In this document: positions 1-8,787 of the stretch, in pieces
Layout: each line of letters begins with the position of its first letter
Position numbering within the stretch: the first letter of the stretch is position 1
Assembly (NCBI GenBank): GCA_964408175.1
Contig: CAYOYL010000198.1
Span: 1 to 25,482 of the forward strand
Direction of reading: 5' to 3'
From: JAFGKM01 sp964408175
Lineage (GTDB): Bacteria > Ratteibacteria > UBA8468 > B48-G9 > JAFGKM01
DNA length: 25,482 nucleotides
Made by a program: the position numbers and the translations under genes
The notes under the pieces: model-generated
What the model saw: the letters and a program-made list of their open reading frames with translations, nothing else
Database searches by the model: none
What the model was told of the DNA's origin: nothing

Positions 1-1013
1 TCTCCGTATCCTATTATATGTCCTGCAGGCCACCAGTTACCGGCATAAGGATGGGATGCATCCGTAGCAAGAATGGTTCGGAATCCCTGTGCATATTCCG
101 GGTCATCAACGCTATAATACATAAGTTCATTCAGATTTTCCAGGTTGAAGATAATACTACCCCTGCTTCCATTTATTTCAAACCTCTGTCCGTTTTTTCT
201 GCCTGCTGCAAATCTTGTTGCTTCAAAAGAACCAATTGCCCCATTTTTGAATCTTGCAAGGAATAACGTTGCATCATCTACCGTTACAGTGCCTTTCTCC
301 TCGGATTTCGCCTTATCCTTAAGTCCTGTCTCCAGTCTTCCTGTATCCTTAATCAACGGCCTTTCCTTAACAAACGTCTCACTCATCCCTGTTACCTCTT
401 CAAACTCTCCGACAAGGTACCTTGCCATATCCACCAGATGGGCGTTAAGGTCGCCGTGTGAACCACTACCTGCAACCTCTTTATCAAGCCGCCACACCAG
501 TGGAAATTCAGGGTCAATTATCCAGTCTTGCAGATATACCGCCCTCATATGAAAAATCTTGCCAATCTTCCCTTCATCTATGAGTTTCTTTGCAAGCCCT
601 ATGGCTGGAAGTTTTCTGTAATTGAAACAGATGGCATGTTTAACTCCATATTTCTCCACTGCATCCATCATCTCATATGCGTCCTTGAGTGTAGAGGCAA
701 GGGGCTTCTCGCAGAATACTATCTTACCTTCTTTTGCAGCCTCTATCGCTATATCCTTATGGGCATTGGGAGGAGTAGTTATGTCTATAATGTCAACATC
801 CTTTCTCCTGACTACTTTTTTCCAGTCTGTCTCGTACTCATCCCAGCCAAATTTTTCTTTAGCAGCCTTTAACGGTTTTTCTGCCCGTCCACAAATGACC
901 TTCATAGATGGAAAAACAGGCAAATCAAAGAAGATACCCACATCTTTATATGCATGTGAGTGGGCCTTTCCCATAAACTTATATCCTATAAGCCCTATCT
1001 TTATCTCTTTCAT
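1..1013 (-). CDS. Gfo/Idh/MocA family NAD(P)-dependent oxidoreductase (C-terminus beyond window)
   Basis: The reading frame stays open to the window edge, so about 337 N-terminal residues are visible and the stop lies outside. It begins MKEIKIGLIGYKFMG, a Rossmann beta-alpha-beta nucleotide-binding start with the MG-x-AH pattern of this family. The family's EKP signature follows at residues 102-104, with Lys103 the expected catalytic/cofactor lysine. Later segments (WRLDKE, GSHGDLNAHLVDMARYL) fit the C-terminal alpha/beta substrate domain, where an aspartate-histidine pair sits in the DLNAHLVD helix. The start is chosen at 1013 because GGAGATG lies just upstream; the gap to the recA stop is 54 bases. 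These enzymes oxidise or reduce the hydroxyls of sugars, inositols or biliverdin-like substrates; the exact substrate cannot be read. The glycan context suggests a sugar. Residues are seen, the family is well known, and the role is inferred. Confidence 0.93.
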   Translation of the reverse strand, partial: MKEIKIGLIGYKFMGKAHSHAYKDVGIFFDLPVFPSMKVICGRAEKPLKAAKEKFGWDEYETDWKKVVRRKDVDIIDITTPPNAHKDIAIEAAKEGKIVFCEKPLASTLKDAYEMMDAVEKYGVKHAICFNYRKLPAIGLAKKLIDEGKIGKIFHMRAVYLQDWIIDPEFPLVWRLDKEVAGSGSHGDLNAHLVDMARYLVGEFEEVTGMSETFVKERPLIKDTGRLETGLKDKAKSEEKGTVTVDDATLFLARFKNGAIGSFEATRFAAGRKNGQRFEINGSRGSIIFNLENLNELMYYSVDDPEYAQGFRTILATDASHPYAGNWWPAGHIIGYG

Positions 1014-1067
1014 TTTTACATCTCCTTTTTCACCATTAGCAGTAAAAGGTTTATAATTTTATCTCTT

Positions 1068-2069
1068 TTATTTTTTCTCTTCCCTCATCTTCAAACCTGC
1101 TGATTCCCTTACCCGAGCATCAATCTCTGAACGAAGTTTTTCATCATTCCTTAAAGCTTCTACTGTATTTTCCATTCCCTGCCCGATAGAATCCCCGTTA
1201 TACTGGAAATAGGCTCCTTTTTTCTCAATGATTTTATACTGAACCGCTGCATTTATCAAAGAACTTTCCTTGCATATTCCACGTCCGTAATACATATCAA
1301 GTTCAGTTTCTCTGAATGGGGGTGCAACCTTATTTTTAACCACCTTCACCCTAACCCTATTACCTATAAGGTCAGAACCGCTTTTTATGCTTTCTATCCT
1401 TCTTACATCCAGACGTACAGAAGCATAAAATTTCAGGGCTCTGCCACCAGGAGTGGTTTCGGGATTACCAAAAAATACGCCTATTTTTTCCCTCAACTGG
1501 TTGATAAATATAGCGGAAGTTTTTGACTTACTGATATAACCGGTAAGTTTCCTTAGTGCCTGAGACATCAACCTTGCCTGCAGTCCCATGATACTTTCAC
1601 CCATCTCTCCTTCAAGTTCTGCTTTCGGTACAAGCGCTGCGACAGAGTCTATAACAACCACATCTATCGCATTACTGCGTATCAAAGACTCGGCAATTTC
1701 AAGAGCCTGTTCACCTGTATCAGGCTGGCTGACAAGAAGTTCCTCTGTTTTCACTCCAAGTTTTTTTGCATATTCAGGGTCAAGTGCATGCTCAGCATCT
1801 ATAAAAGCCACCTGCCCTCCTGCTCTCTGTGCTTCTGCAAGAACATGCAACGCAAGTGTAGTCTTCCCTGACGCTTCAGGGCCAAAAATCTCTATTACCC
1901 TGCCGCGCGGAATGCCTCCTACACCCAGCGCTATGTCAAGAGAGAGCGCACCTGTGGAAATAGCCGGAACCTCTAAACCTGTTTTCTCACCAAGCCGCAT
2001 TATCGCACCCTTGCCAAACTCTTTTTCTATCTGTCCTATTGCCATCTCCAGTGCTTTTTCCTTATCCAT
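1068..2069 (-). CDS. recA: RecA recombinase
   Basis: RecA forms ATP-dependent filaments on single-stranded DNA, catalyses strand exchange and triggers the SOS response. The 333-residue protein has Walker A GPEASGKTT at residues 63-71, a Walker B-like VVVIDSVAAL strand, the FINQLREKIGVFFGNPETTPGG loop region containing L2, and KFYASVRLDVRR, all closely matching bacterial RecA. The C-terminus ends in a basic-acidic MREEKK and lacks the long acidic tail of E. coli RecA (352 residues). An in-frame extension to 2177 exists, but the start at 2069 (MDKEKALEMA) is preceded by GGGAGG at ideal spacing and matches the usual RecA N-terminus; the upstream part would overlap the promoter. A sigma70-type promoter lies directly upstream. 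No recX, lexA or other repair gene is adjacent; the neighbours are a GH2 glycosidase and a Gfo/Idh oxidoreductase. Confidence 0.98.
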   Translation of the reverse strand: MDKEKALEMAIGQIEKEFGKGAIMRLGEKTGLEVPAISTGALSLDIALGVGGIPRGRVIEIFGPEASGKTTLALHVLAEAQRAGGQVAFIDAEHALDPEYAKKLGVKTEELLVSQPDTGEQALEIAESLIRSNAIDVVVIDSVAALVPKAELEGEMGESIMGLQARLMSQALRKLTGYISKSKTSAIFINQLREKIGVFFGNPETTPGGRALKFYASVRLDVRRIESIKSGSDLIGNRVRVKVVKNKVAPPFRETELDMYYGRGICKESSLINAAVQYKIIEKKGAYFQYNGDSIGQGMENTVEALRNDEKLRSEIDARVRESAGLKMREEKK

Positions 2070-2126
2070 TCCCCTTCCTCCCGATTTCATAGAAATCTTC
2101 TTAATAATTATTAGGTTTACTGCTAA

Positions 2127-2156
2127 AATATAACATACATTCCGACATACAGTCAA
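2127..2156 (-). promoter_or_regulatory. Predicted sigma70-type promoter of recA
   Basis: On the minus strand TTGACT (2156-2151) is followed after 18 bases by TATATT (2132-2127), or after 17 bases by TTATAT. This predicts transcription from about 2120 and a leader of about 50 nt before the recA ATG at 2069. It lies in the 124-base gap after the GH2 stop, so recA can be expressed independently of the sugar genes upstream. Confidence 0.65.
2133..2151 (-). promoter_or_regulatory. Direct repeat TGTATGT-N5-TGTATGT in recA promoter spacer (candidate operator)
   Basis: Two exact copies of TGTATGT (2151-2145 and 2139-2133 on the minus strand), 12 bases apart centre to centre, fill the space between the -35 and -10 boxes of the recA promoter. 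A dimeric repressor bound here would block RNA polymerase. It does not match the E. coli LexA box (CTG-N10-CAG), the Gram-positive box (GAAC-N4-GTTC) or the alphaproteobacterial GTTC-N7-GTTC box. The operator role is inference. Confidence 0.35.
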
Positions 2157-2193
2157 CCAAGCGTTAAATTTTGGCACAAAAAAGATTATGGAA

Positions 2194-4545
2194 TTACAAA
2201 ACTGCGTCGGGTCCTATGGTAAGAACCGTTGATTTCTCCTCTCTTTCTTTTTCAGGAATTATAAGTATATCGTGGGCGATGGGTCTAAAACCTTTCGGGT
2301 CAATCAGGGTGCACCGACAAACTGCTGGCTGACCGATTTTCAAGGAATTTAGAATCTTTTTATCCCATACAGGTATCTTTACCTTGCATCTTCTCCCAGG
2401 AGCACATCTTAAAACTACCTCTTTGAAAGCGCGTGCAGTAGCCATACGACCCCCCGCAAACTGTATCCTGAATTTGCAGTCTTTCAGGTTGATAGAGTTA
2501 TATTGATTCTCCACCTGAAAAGATATTTCTCTATCTCCCTCCCTCCAAAACACCCTTTGCGGGAACCACACAGGACTGAAAAGTACCCTCAGTGCCCAGA
2601 AAAAAGGCTTGGGGGTGAGGTCAGCGCACACAACACCCCAGTCCGCATCTTCCGCCCATCTCACCCATCCCCAGGGATTACCCTCAGTCCCCTTCCCTGA
2701 ACCTGGACATATCCATGGGAAATATGCTCCACCAAGACAGGTTGGTTCACTCCTCATAAATCCCCATTCTTCTCTCAGCCTGTCTATAAAAACCTGCATT
2801 GTATTTTTACCTGAAAGTGGCTCCTCAACCCTATCTGCAATAATAGAAAGATAGGGCCCGTTCAGGACATCAGGCAGCATATTGATAATGCCATACTCGG
2901 AACTGAACCATACCCCGCTCCAGCCACGTTTTAACGCATCCTCTTTTGTAGTTTCAACCATATCGGCTTCCCAACTGTTGGGGTTCTGAACCCTGCCTGT
3001 CTTTAAAAACTCCCTGACAGGCTTGAAACTGTAGTGAATATCCGCAATATCCCCTACCCTCAATTCAAAAATACCCTTTATTTTGTTTGCCGGACCCGGA
3101 GGAGGGAACATCGTAACTCTTGAAGGGTCCAGTGTCTTTACAAACCTGTCATAAATCATCAGGTGGTTCCATCCGTCATCTGCTACCTTTTTGCTCTCAG
3201 GCATATTTTCATTACCTACACTCCACACCATAACCGACGGGTGGTGTCTATCTCTTAAGACTCCACCCTGTATCCTTGCAAGTGCAGGGCCCACCCATTC
3301 AGGGTCGTGTATATAGTTGGTCCCCCAGTCAACAGGAAGTTCCTGCAATAGATAAATACCCAGTTCATCGCACAGGTCAGCAAGACATCCGGGCCCCAAA
3401 AAATGTGTTCTTATGGCGTTTACATTCGCCTTTTTCATCAGTAAAAGATTCTTTCTCAGCCAGTCTTCAGGCGTGTACATACCATAATCAGGATGGTACG
3501 TAAGATGGTTCACTCCGCGGAATTTTATAAACCTTCCGTTCAGTCTCGCACCCCGCGGGGACAGTTCCAGTCTTCTAAAACCTGTTCTGTAACCCAAACA
3601 TTGAAGTCTCTGTCCTTTGGACGCAAGAGTTACGTTAATCCTGTAAAGATTAGGAAATTCATCATTCCACAACAAAGGTTTATCAACCTTAAGAGAAACA
3701 GAAATCTCTTTTCTTTCTCCCGGTTTAAGTCTGATGGATTTACTGAGACTATCAGAGATAGAGGATGAAGTGAGGTGAACTATCTTTAGATTTAACACAG
3801 CACTTAAGGACTTTTTAGTACTGTTTAAGATGCTGATGCTGCCCTTAACAGTACCGGTTAAAAAATCTCTGCTAACGATTGTTGCAAGATGGTAGTCATC
3901 CACATATACAGGCTCAACAGAATGAAAATATGCAGACTGGGCAAGTCCTGCGAATTCAGCAGAATGCCTCACCATATCCATCTTTACAAACCTGTATTTC
4001 CTCATAAGCCTTACTGCAATAAGGACTGTTTTTCCGGGTTCTACCTTGTCAGTAACCTCAAATTCCGCAGGTGTCAGCCCGCTGAGATGTTCACCAATCA
4101 GTTCTCCGTTAATGTATATCCTTCCAGCAGGGTATATGGAGTCAAATCTCAGAAGTATCCTTCTATTCTTCCATTCACCGGGTATTTTTACACTCCGGCG
4201 CATTACCGCACCGTCATTGTCATCTATGTGAGATAACGTCACGCGGCTCCAGTTTTTTATGGGTTTGCATTCAGCATCCGGGTCAGCATAAAAAACCTTC
4301 CCCGGCTGTAGAACCTCCTCCCAGTTAGTATCGTCAATACGGTCAGAAACAAGAACCTCCTCTTTCTTCTTAAACGGCCAGCGACAGACCTTCCACTGTC
4401 CGTCAAGAAAAACCTTACTGTCACCATCAATAACAGGTATATACTTCACCGGCGTAAGGGTCGTTTTGCTGCCATCCTGAAAAACAACATCTGTTTTTTC
4501 TCTTATATTCAGTTGCCTGACAATAATATCATCTCCGTTTATCAT
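2194..4545 (-). CDS. Glycoside hydrolase family 2 protein (beta-galactosidase/beta-glucuronidase type)
   Basis: A 783-residue retaining beta-glycosidase. Order of domains: an N-terminal jelly-roll sugar-binding domain (about 50-200, with RRILLRFDSIYPAGRIYINGE), an Ig-like domain (about 210-330, ending in GYRTGFRRLE), then a TIM barrel starting KFRGVNHLTYHPDYG. The predicted acid/base is Glu446 in SVGNEN and the predicted nucleophile is Glu550 in SSEYG, a spacing normal for GH2. No signal peptide or membrane segment is seen, so it probably acts in the cytoplasm on imported oligosaccharides. The start at 4545 has GGAG a few bases upstream and lies inside the end of the DUF4838 gene (17-base overlap), implying translational coupling; a longer frame to 4608 lacks support. 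GH2 covers galactosidases, mannosidases, glucuronidases and exo-glucosaminidases, and the exact specificity is not readable. Confidence 0.93.
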   Translation of the reverse strand: MINGDDIIVRQLNIREKTDVVFQDGSKTTLTPVKYIPVIDGDSKVFLDGQWKVCRWPFKKKEEVLVSDRIDDTNWEEVLQPGKVFYADPDAECKPIKNWSRVTLSHIDDNDGAVMRRSVKIPGEWKNRRILLRFDSIYPAGRIYINGELIGEHLSGLTPAEFEVTDKVEPGKTVLIAVRLMRKYRFVKMDMVRHSAEFAGLAQSAYFHSVEPVYVDDYHLATIVSRDFLTGTVKGSISILNSTKKSLSAVLNLKIVHLTSSSISDSLSKSIRLKPGERKEISVSLKVDKPLLWNDEFPNLYRINVTLASKGQRLQCLGYRTGFRRLELSPRGARLNGRFIKFRGVNHLTYHPDYGMYTPEDWLRKNLLLMKKANVNAIRTHFLGPGCLADLCDELGIYLLQELPVDWGTNYIHDPEWVGPALARIQGGVLRDRHHPSVMVWSVGNENMPESKKVADDGWNHLMIYDRFVKTLDPSRVTMFPPPGPANKIKGIFELRVGDIADIHYSFKPVREFLKTGRVQNPNSWEADMVETTKEDALKRGWSGVWFSSEYGIINMLPDVLNGPYLSIIADRVEEPLSGKNTMQVFIDRLREEWGFMRSEPTCLGGAYFPWICPGSGKGTEGNPWGWVRWAEDADWGVVCADLTPKPFFWALRVLFSPVWFPQRVFWREGDREISFQVENQYNSINLKDCKFRIQFAGGRMATARAFKEVVLRCAPGRRCKVKIPVWDKKILNSLKIGQPAVCRCTLIDPKGFRPIAHDILIIPEKEREEKSTVLTIGPDAVL

Positions 4546-6454
4546 GAGTCTCCTTTTTGTTTTTATCAGCTTTCCTGACCTTTGAAAAAATGCGGACCTT
4601 TTCGGCAAACTCCTTTTCCAGCCATTTATTGCAGGCGTAGTAATAGTGACTGCCGGGTATCTCCGCCTTCTGTGCTGAAATGCGAGTTTTTTTCAACAGC
4701 ATCATTGCCTTTTTAAATCCCTTAAGACTCTTCTTTAATATGTCGGGAGAATCTTTATTGTAATATTCAGCGAGGGAATTAACAGCACTCTGCTGGGCAG
4801 ACATAACCTCCAGTTCAGCCGCTTCAAAACTGGCTATTCTGCCATTTTTATGTGCCAGTTTTCTTATCCTGTCAGACCTGCATCCTGCTGTCTCTTTTAA
4901 TAGAGAGTCGGCGGTTCTTTTCAGCGATACGGATTCATTGTAGTAGGTGCTCACCATGAATCTGCCAAACTCCCCTCTCGTTTCTGGAAGCCATCTATAG
5001 TCGAGATAAATATCCGGACTGTATTCACAGAGACGCATCGCTGACTGAAAAATATCTGCAAGAGACCCCAGAAATCTCTGCCATGTATTTCTTTTAGATG
5101 AAAGAATCTTACCTGAAAGTTCCGAGATAAAAACCCTGGATGTAAGTTCTTTATCCCAGAGACCCCTTGCAAAAATAAGAAGGTTATAGTCAGGAGCAGG
5201 AGAAACGCCTCCAACCTGAAGGGTCATATGAGACTCTATTCCATAGGTTTCATAAACCTTCATATCCCGCAGGATTACGTCAGGAATAAACGGGTATAAA
5301 CCGCGGAAGAGAATCTGGTCAAGATAGTATTCAAAGGTATGGGCATCCCCTATATTCCTGAACTTCTCTGTCCATCTCTTAAGACCTTCAAGATAAAACC
5401 TGTTACGGGGACATTCTGGATTATCAAGCGAATGTGCATAGCACCTCTCCCTCGGAGCATAGAGCAAGAAGGTCTCTTTTGATGGAGAAATAATATCACC
5501 TGGCATTATGGTGTCATGATATACAAGCATAGGAACGCGCATGGACAAGCCTTCTCTGCGTATCACATCGGATAAAACATTCATTGACAGCATAGCCTGG
5601 TCTGAGGGAGACAGTGCTCTGCAACGAGGGCAGAAACACCAGCCTCCCCCTGGCAGGTCATCCGGCCAACTATGGAAAGCATATACCCCTGACAGTTTTT
5701 TTATCATTTTCAGATAATTTGCCTGTATTATGGAACGGGTCTTCGGATTGGTAATGCAACAATTATAGTCATTCTGTCGTGTCCCACTAAAATCTTCAGG
5801 CTGTGACATACGGAACAACTCAGGCTCTTTATCAAACAACCCTCTGGGAAGGAGGGCAGTCAGTCCGTGACCTCCTGTTTCAAACCTCATCCCTAACTGC
5901 ATGGCAAGGGGAAACATGGAAAGGTCAGTACCAATGGCATTAAACCTGAGTTTGGCGAAAAACCTCATCCACTCATACTTTTCTTTTTCATCCGCAGGAA
6001 GTCCATGTGCAAAAACGCCTCTGTAGGGAAAACGCGGATTATCTACAACCTTCCCTGTCTGAATCTTTATCTGTCCGCGTGCCCTTTCCGGAATCCATTC
6101 CCCGTCCTCCCCGGGATACAGGAAAAGAAAACCCAGCATCTCCGCAAGTCTGTAAACAGCATTTAGAACACCTTTAAAACTACAGGCTGAAATCGCTATA
6201 ACATCTGTCTTTACCTCAATCTCATAACCATCATAGACAACACCCTTACAGTCAGATTTTCTTATATTCTCAGGATTCTTTGCATCTATATAAATGAAAG
6301 GTTTTTTACCATGGTCGGCAACCTTATGTTCCTGTGTAGATATGTTAAGTTTCAGCAGTAAACGTTTCAATTCACTCACAGCATAAAGGTAAACTGCATC
6401 CTTGCATCTGCTGGTTGTAAGTACAACCTTTTCAGGGAAGTAAAAATTATTCAT
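4529..6454 (-). CDS. DUF4838 domain-containing protein, cytoplasmic
   Basis: A 641-residue protein. The N-terminal 130 residues resemble the alpha/beta domain that precedes the barrel in GH67/GH20-type enzymes (FKGVLNAVYRLAEMLGFLFLYPGEDGEWIPE). The following barrel-like part carries the DUF4838 hallmark: a WPDD segment, then WCFCPRCRALSPSDQAMLS with a CxCPxC cluster. The C-terminal third is mostly helical. No export signal is seen. DUF4838 proteins are often found in polysaccharide-degradation loci and are distantly related to alpha-glucuronidase/hexosaminidase-like barrels, but their reaction is not established to my knowledge. It sits 59 bases after the copy A isomerase gene and overlaps the GH2 gene, so the two are probably made in step. 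AAGGGA precedes the ATG. A second DUF4838 protein, exported, lies at 19673-22123. Confidence 0.85.
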   Translation of the reverse strand: MNNFYFPEKVVLTTSRCKDAVYLYAVSELKRLLLKLNISTQEHKVADHGKKPFIYIDAKNPENIRKSDCKGVVYDGYEIEVKTDVIAISACSFKGVLNAVYRLAEMLGFLFLYPGEDGEWIPERARGQIKIQTGKVVDNPRFPYRGVFAHGLPADEKEKYEWMRFFAKLRFNAIGTDLSMFPLAMQLGMRFETGGHGLTALLPRGLFDKEPELFRMSQPEDFSGTRQNDYNCCITNPKTRSIIQANYLKMIKKLSGVYAFHSWPDDLPGGGWCFCPRCRALSPSDQAMLSMNVLSDVIRREGLSMRVPMLVYHDTIMPGDIISPSKETFLLYAPRERCYAHSLDNPECPRNRFYLEGLKRWTEKFRNIGDAHTFEYYLDQILFRGLYPFIPDVILRDMKVYETYGIESHMTLQVGGVSPAPDYNLLIFARGLWDKELTSRVFISELSGKILSSKRNTWQRFLGSLADIFQSAMRLCEYSPDIYLDYRWLPETRGEFGRFMVSTYYNESVSLKRTADSLLKETAGCRSDRIRKLAHKNGRIASFEAAELEVMSAQQSAVNSLAEYYNKDSPDILKKSLKGFKKAMMLLKKTRISAQKAEIPGSHYYYACNKWLEKEFAEKVRIFSKVRKADKNKKETHDKRR

Positions 6455-6513
6455 TGGTTATCCCTTACCTGTTTTCTACACCCGGTATGGGTATAATTTA
6501 TAAATGTCAGATT

Positions 6514-7824
6514 TTATATATCTTCTTGGTATATTTTCAGTCCGTAGAGAATGGCAAGTGCGAATGACTGTTTTCTGTAGTCACCGTAAAAGGTTACTCT
6601 GTGCCAGCCGAAGATTTCCGAGTGGTAGTTGTCAAGTACCTTCTGTGCCTCGGTTTCCACTGCCAGTTTTGTCCTGCAGCCATTATCCTCACCAACGTTT
6701 TCTACAGACCTACCCTGATGAATGGAAAATGCCTTTTTAATGGCATTAACCTTAATCGTTGTTATTACTTCTCCCAGAGGCATCAATGACTGAACCGACG
6801 CTCCTTTATTGTCAAAACAATGGGAACGGATGATATAAGGATTTGCCAGTCCGTCAGGCCCGTATACCCTGTTTGTAGCCACGCAGTGTGCGTAAATAAT
6901 CTGGTTTGTTGCGGTATCAACCACAGGGTCGGATACATAGGCAGGCCTTCCCGTCAGATACCTTATCAGCAACTGGGTTATCGTTGAGTCAAGGTCCCCT
7001 TCACATACACCTGTTGAGCCTTCATTGTTTAACTGGAAAAACGAGAGACAGGGATAGGCAAAAAGTTTCTCTGGATAAAGGCCAAGACAGTCAACGGTCA
7101 CCGCATCCGCCTTCTTGTCTTCCATTGCTTTCTTAAGTGCAAGATGCATCCTTGCTGACCTCAGTATCTCCTCTTTGTCGGGTTCAACAACCTTCAAAGC
7201 CTCTCTTATCCACTTATTTTTATACTTCTCTGCTCCCTTCACATCTGTCTTTTCATAGTATGAACGCAGTTTATCAGAGCCTATTCTCACTACATCGGTT
7301 CCAAAAATCTCTCTTATCTTGTTGACACGTTCATTTATGTTTCCCCAACTCTCTCCATCAGATACCACAAGAATTCTTGACTCCTTCATTTTTTTCAGGA
7401 CGGGGAATAAACTCACTGCATCTATGATGTCCTTGAAGTTTGAAGAGCCGATGCAGACAACCGGAAGGTTCTCTTTTTTTACCAGTGAGTTTACCTCCAA
7501 AAACTCTCCTGAACCGGAATATAGTTCATCGGCAATAACAAGAGGCACATGTTTTTTGGCAATGGCCTCAGGTATTCCAGTCCAGAGAGAGGTTATATAA
7601 ACAAGATACCCATCATATTTACCTCTTTCAGAATCAACAGCCCTTTCTATGCCTTCTCGTTGTCTGGAATAAGCAACCTGTAGTGAAAAATCTATATCCG
7701 GCAGGTTTTTCTCCAGAATACCCATCACTTCCTTCGCTCTACTATCAACATCATAGTTTATGTAAGGCCAGTTAGGTCTGCCTTTTTCCTCAGATGTAAG
7801 AAGCACCTTCACTTTTGTCCTCAT
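6514..7824 (-). CDS. L-fucose/L-arabinose isomerase-like protein, copy A
   Basis: A 436-residue protein of the fucose isomerase-like family (aldose-ketose isomerases using a divalent metal), shorter than E. coli FucI (591 residues). The N-terminal half is a two-lobed alpha/beta region (KYDGYLVYITSLWTG, PVVCIGSSNFKD). The C-terminal half holds the family core TVDCLGLY, PCLSFFQLNNEG and GVCEGDLDSTITQLL, then YLTGRPAYVSDP, YAHC and WHRVTFYGDYR. Candidate metal or catalytic residues are Glu268, Glu275/Asp277, His313 and His408; exact assignment needs a structural alignment. It lies 42 bases after the PHP gene and 59 before the DUF4838 gene, with GGGAG before the ATG. Copy B (22443-23756) is about 84% identical. 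The sugar could be L-fucose, D-arabinose, L-rhamnose-like or another aldose; the family is clear and the substrate is not. Confidence 0.9.
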   Translation of the reverse strand: MRTKVKVLLTSEEKGRPNWPYINYDVDSRAKEVMGILEKNLPDIDFSLQVAYSRQREGIERAVDSERGKYDGYLVYITSLWTGIPEAIAKKHVPLVIADELYSGSGEFLEVNSLVKKENLPVVCIGSSNFKDIIDAVSLFPVLKKMKESRILVVSDGESWGNINERVNKIREIFGTDVVRIGSDKLRSYYEKTDVKGAEKYKNKWIREALKVVEPDKEEILRSARMHLALKKAMEDKKADAVTVDCLGLYPEKLFAYPCLSFFQLNNEGSTGVCEGDLDSTITQLLIRYLTGRPAYVSDPVVDTATNQIIYAHCVATNRVYGPDGLANPYIIRSHCFDNKGASVQSLMPLGEVITTIKVNAIKKAFSIHQGRSVENVGEDNGCRTKLAVETEAQKVLDNYHSEIFGWHRVTFYGDYRKQSFALAILYGLKIYQEDI

Positions 7825-7840
7825 TTTTCTCCCTTGCCAC

Positions 7841-7849
7841 GTTATACCA
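7841..7849 (-). promoter_or_regulatory. Possible extended -10 promoter before copy A isomerase gene
   Basis: In the 42-base gap after the PHP gene the minus strand reads TGGTATAAC, an extended -10 pattern (TG-n-TATAAC), about 17 bases before the copy A ATG. No -35 box is at the right distance. It could be an internal operon promoter or chance. Confidence 0.25.
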
Positions 7850-7866
7850 AATCTGACTGTGTTTTT

Positions 7867-8730
7867 TTATTGTGATAACATCTCTTCCAATTTCAAGGTA
7901 TTACCGATATCGCAAAGTTTGTGGGCGTCCGAACCAAGCGAGAACCTTACACCGTAAGATTGAAGTTTTTTCAGGTAGGTAACATAATCCTTTTTGAATG
8001 ATTCAGGATATCCCTTATTGAGAAAGATGGCACCTGCATTTATCTCCACAGCTTTATTATTCTTAATCACAGATTTGCCAAACTCCTCGTGCATTCTCTC
8101 CGGTATGACCGAAAAATCGTCGAACCAGGGAAGGGTAGAATACCTACCTGAACTATCTTTCCAATCTCCCATCCACCACCACGGGTGTGCTATGATATCA
8201 ATACCCGGGTGCTCTGCAAGGAACATATTCTGCCTGTGATAAGAAGCAATTATTGATTCTCTTTCAAGTGGTGCGCCCAGCGGCCAGTGTGCTCCTCCTA
8301 TGACATAGTCAGGATGCAGTTTCTCAAGGACCTCTTTGTTGAGGTAAACAGTCAGAGGACTGTCCTCAGGCCCCCCTTTATGAACGACATAAATCGATGG
8401 GGTTCTCTCGTTTTCCTGCATATCCCACTCCCGGAGACAACTCACCTCGAGACCGAAAAAAAACTGGAATCCTTCAGGGACTTTTGTCCTGTCAAATTCC
8501 TCCCGGGCTTTCACCAGAAAAGGCATATTGATTTTCCCGTGCAGGTGGTCACTTATCCCAAAAGAGACAAGACCGACGTCGACAACTCTTTTCACGATTC
8601 TTTCCAGAGTGTTTGGCCGGCACGCCTCCTCCGGAGAATAACAGGAATGTATATGATAGTCGTTTCTGAAATTCATTTCTACTTCTTTTTGCCGTTTACC
8701 GCACTTCCACAGATTTCTCAGTATCTCCAT
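7867..8730 (-). CDS. PHP-domain metal-dependent hydrolase
   Basis: A 287-residue protein with the complete set of PHP (polymerase and histidinol phosphatase) metal-ligand motifs in order: DYHIHS (His26, His28), GISDHLHG, FGLEVS, GGAHWPLG, IIAHPWW, VEINAG and LGSDAHKLCDIGN. PHP proteins hold two or three metals and typically cleave phosphate monoesters (histidinol-phosphatase-like) or related bonds. No signal peptide is seen, so it should be cytoplasmic. It opens the cluster PHP - isomerase A - DUF4838 - GH2 and may remove phosphate from a sugar intermediate, which is inference from position only. The start at 8730 is preferred because AAGGAAG is well placed; an upstream ATG at 8760 with AGGGGA close by is also possible, and 8676 (just before the HxH motif) is the shortest option. 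A predicted promoter lies upstream. Confidence 0.88.
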   Translation of the reverse strand: MEILRNLWKCGKRQKEVEMNFRNDYHIHSCYSPEEACRPNTLERIVKRVVDVGLVSFGISDHLHGKINMPFLVKAREEFDRTKVPEGFQFFFGLEVSCLREWDMQENERTPSIYVVHKGGPEDSPLTVYLNKEVLEKLHPDYVIGGAHWPLGAPLERESIIASYHRQNMFLAEHPGIDIIAHPWWWMGDWKDSSGRYSTLPWFDDFSVIPERMHEEFGKSVIKNNKAVEINAGAIFLNKGYPESFKKDYVTYLKKLQSYGVRFSLGSDAHKLCDIGNTLKLEEMLSQ

Positions 8731-8787
8731 CTTTCTTCCTTCGTTTATCGGTTTATACATTTTCCCCTTTTTATTAGACGTGTATTT

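Noticed and set aside
145..1056. Plus-strand open frames opposite the first gene
   Set aside because: The minus strand encodes a clear Gfo/Idh/MocA protein running off the window edge; the plus frames are its complement.
1014..1067. CCTTTT/AAAAGG stem between recA and the Gfo/Idh gene
   Set aside because: Six weak pairs with a 13-base loop and no T-run; neither a convincing terminator nor a clear ribosome-site blocker.
1588..2133. Long open frame on the plus strand opposite recA (181 codons)
   Set aside because: It is the antisense shadow of recA; the recA frame is fully conserved and the shadow has Ser/Pro-rich composition with no recognisable domain.
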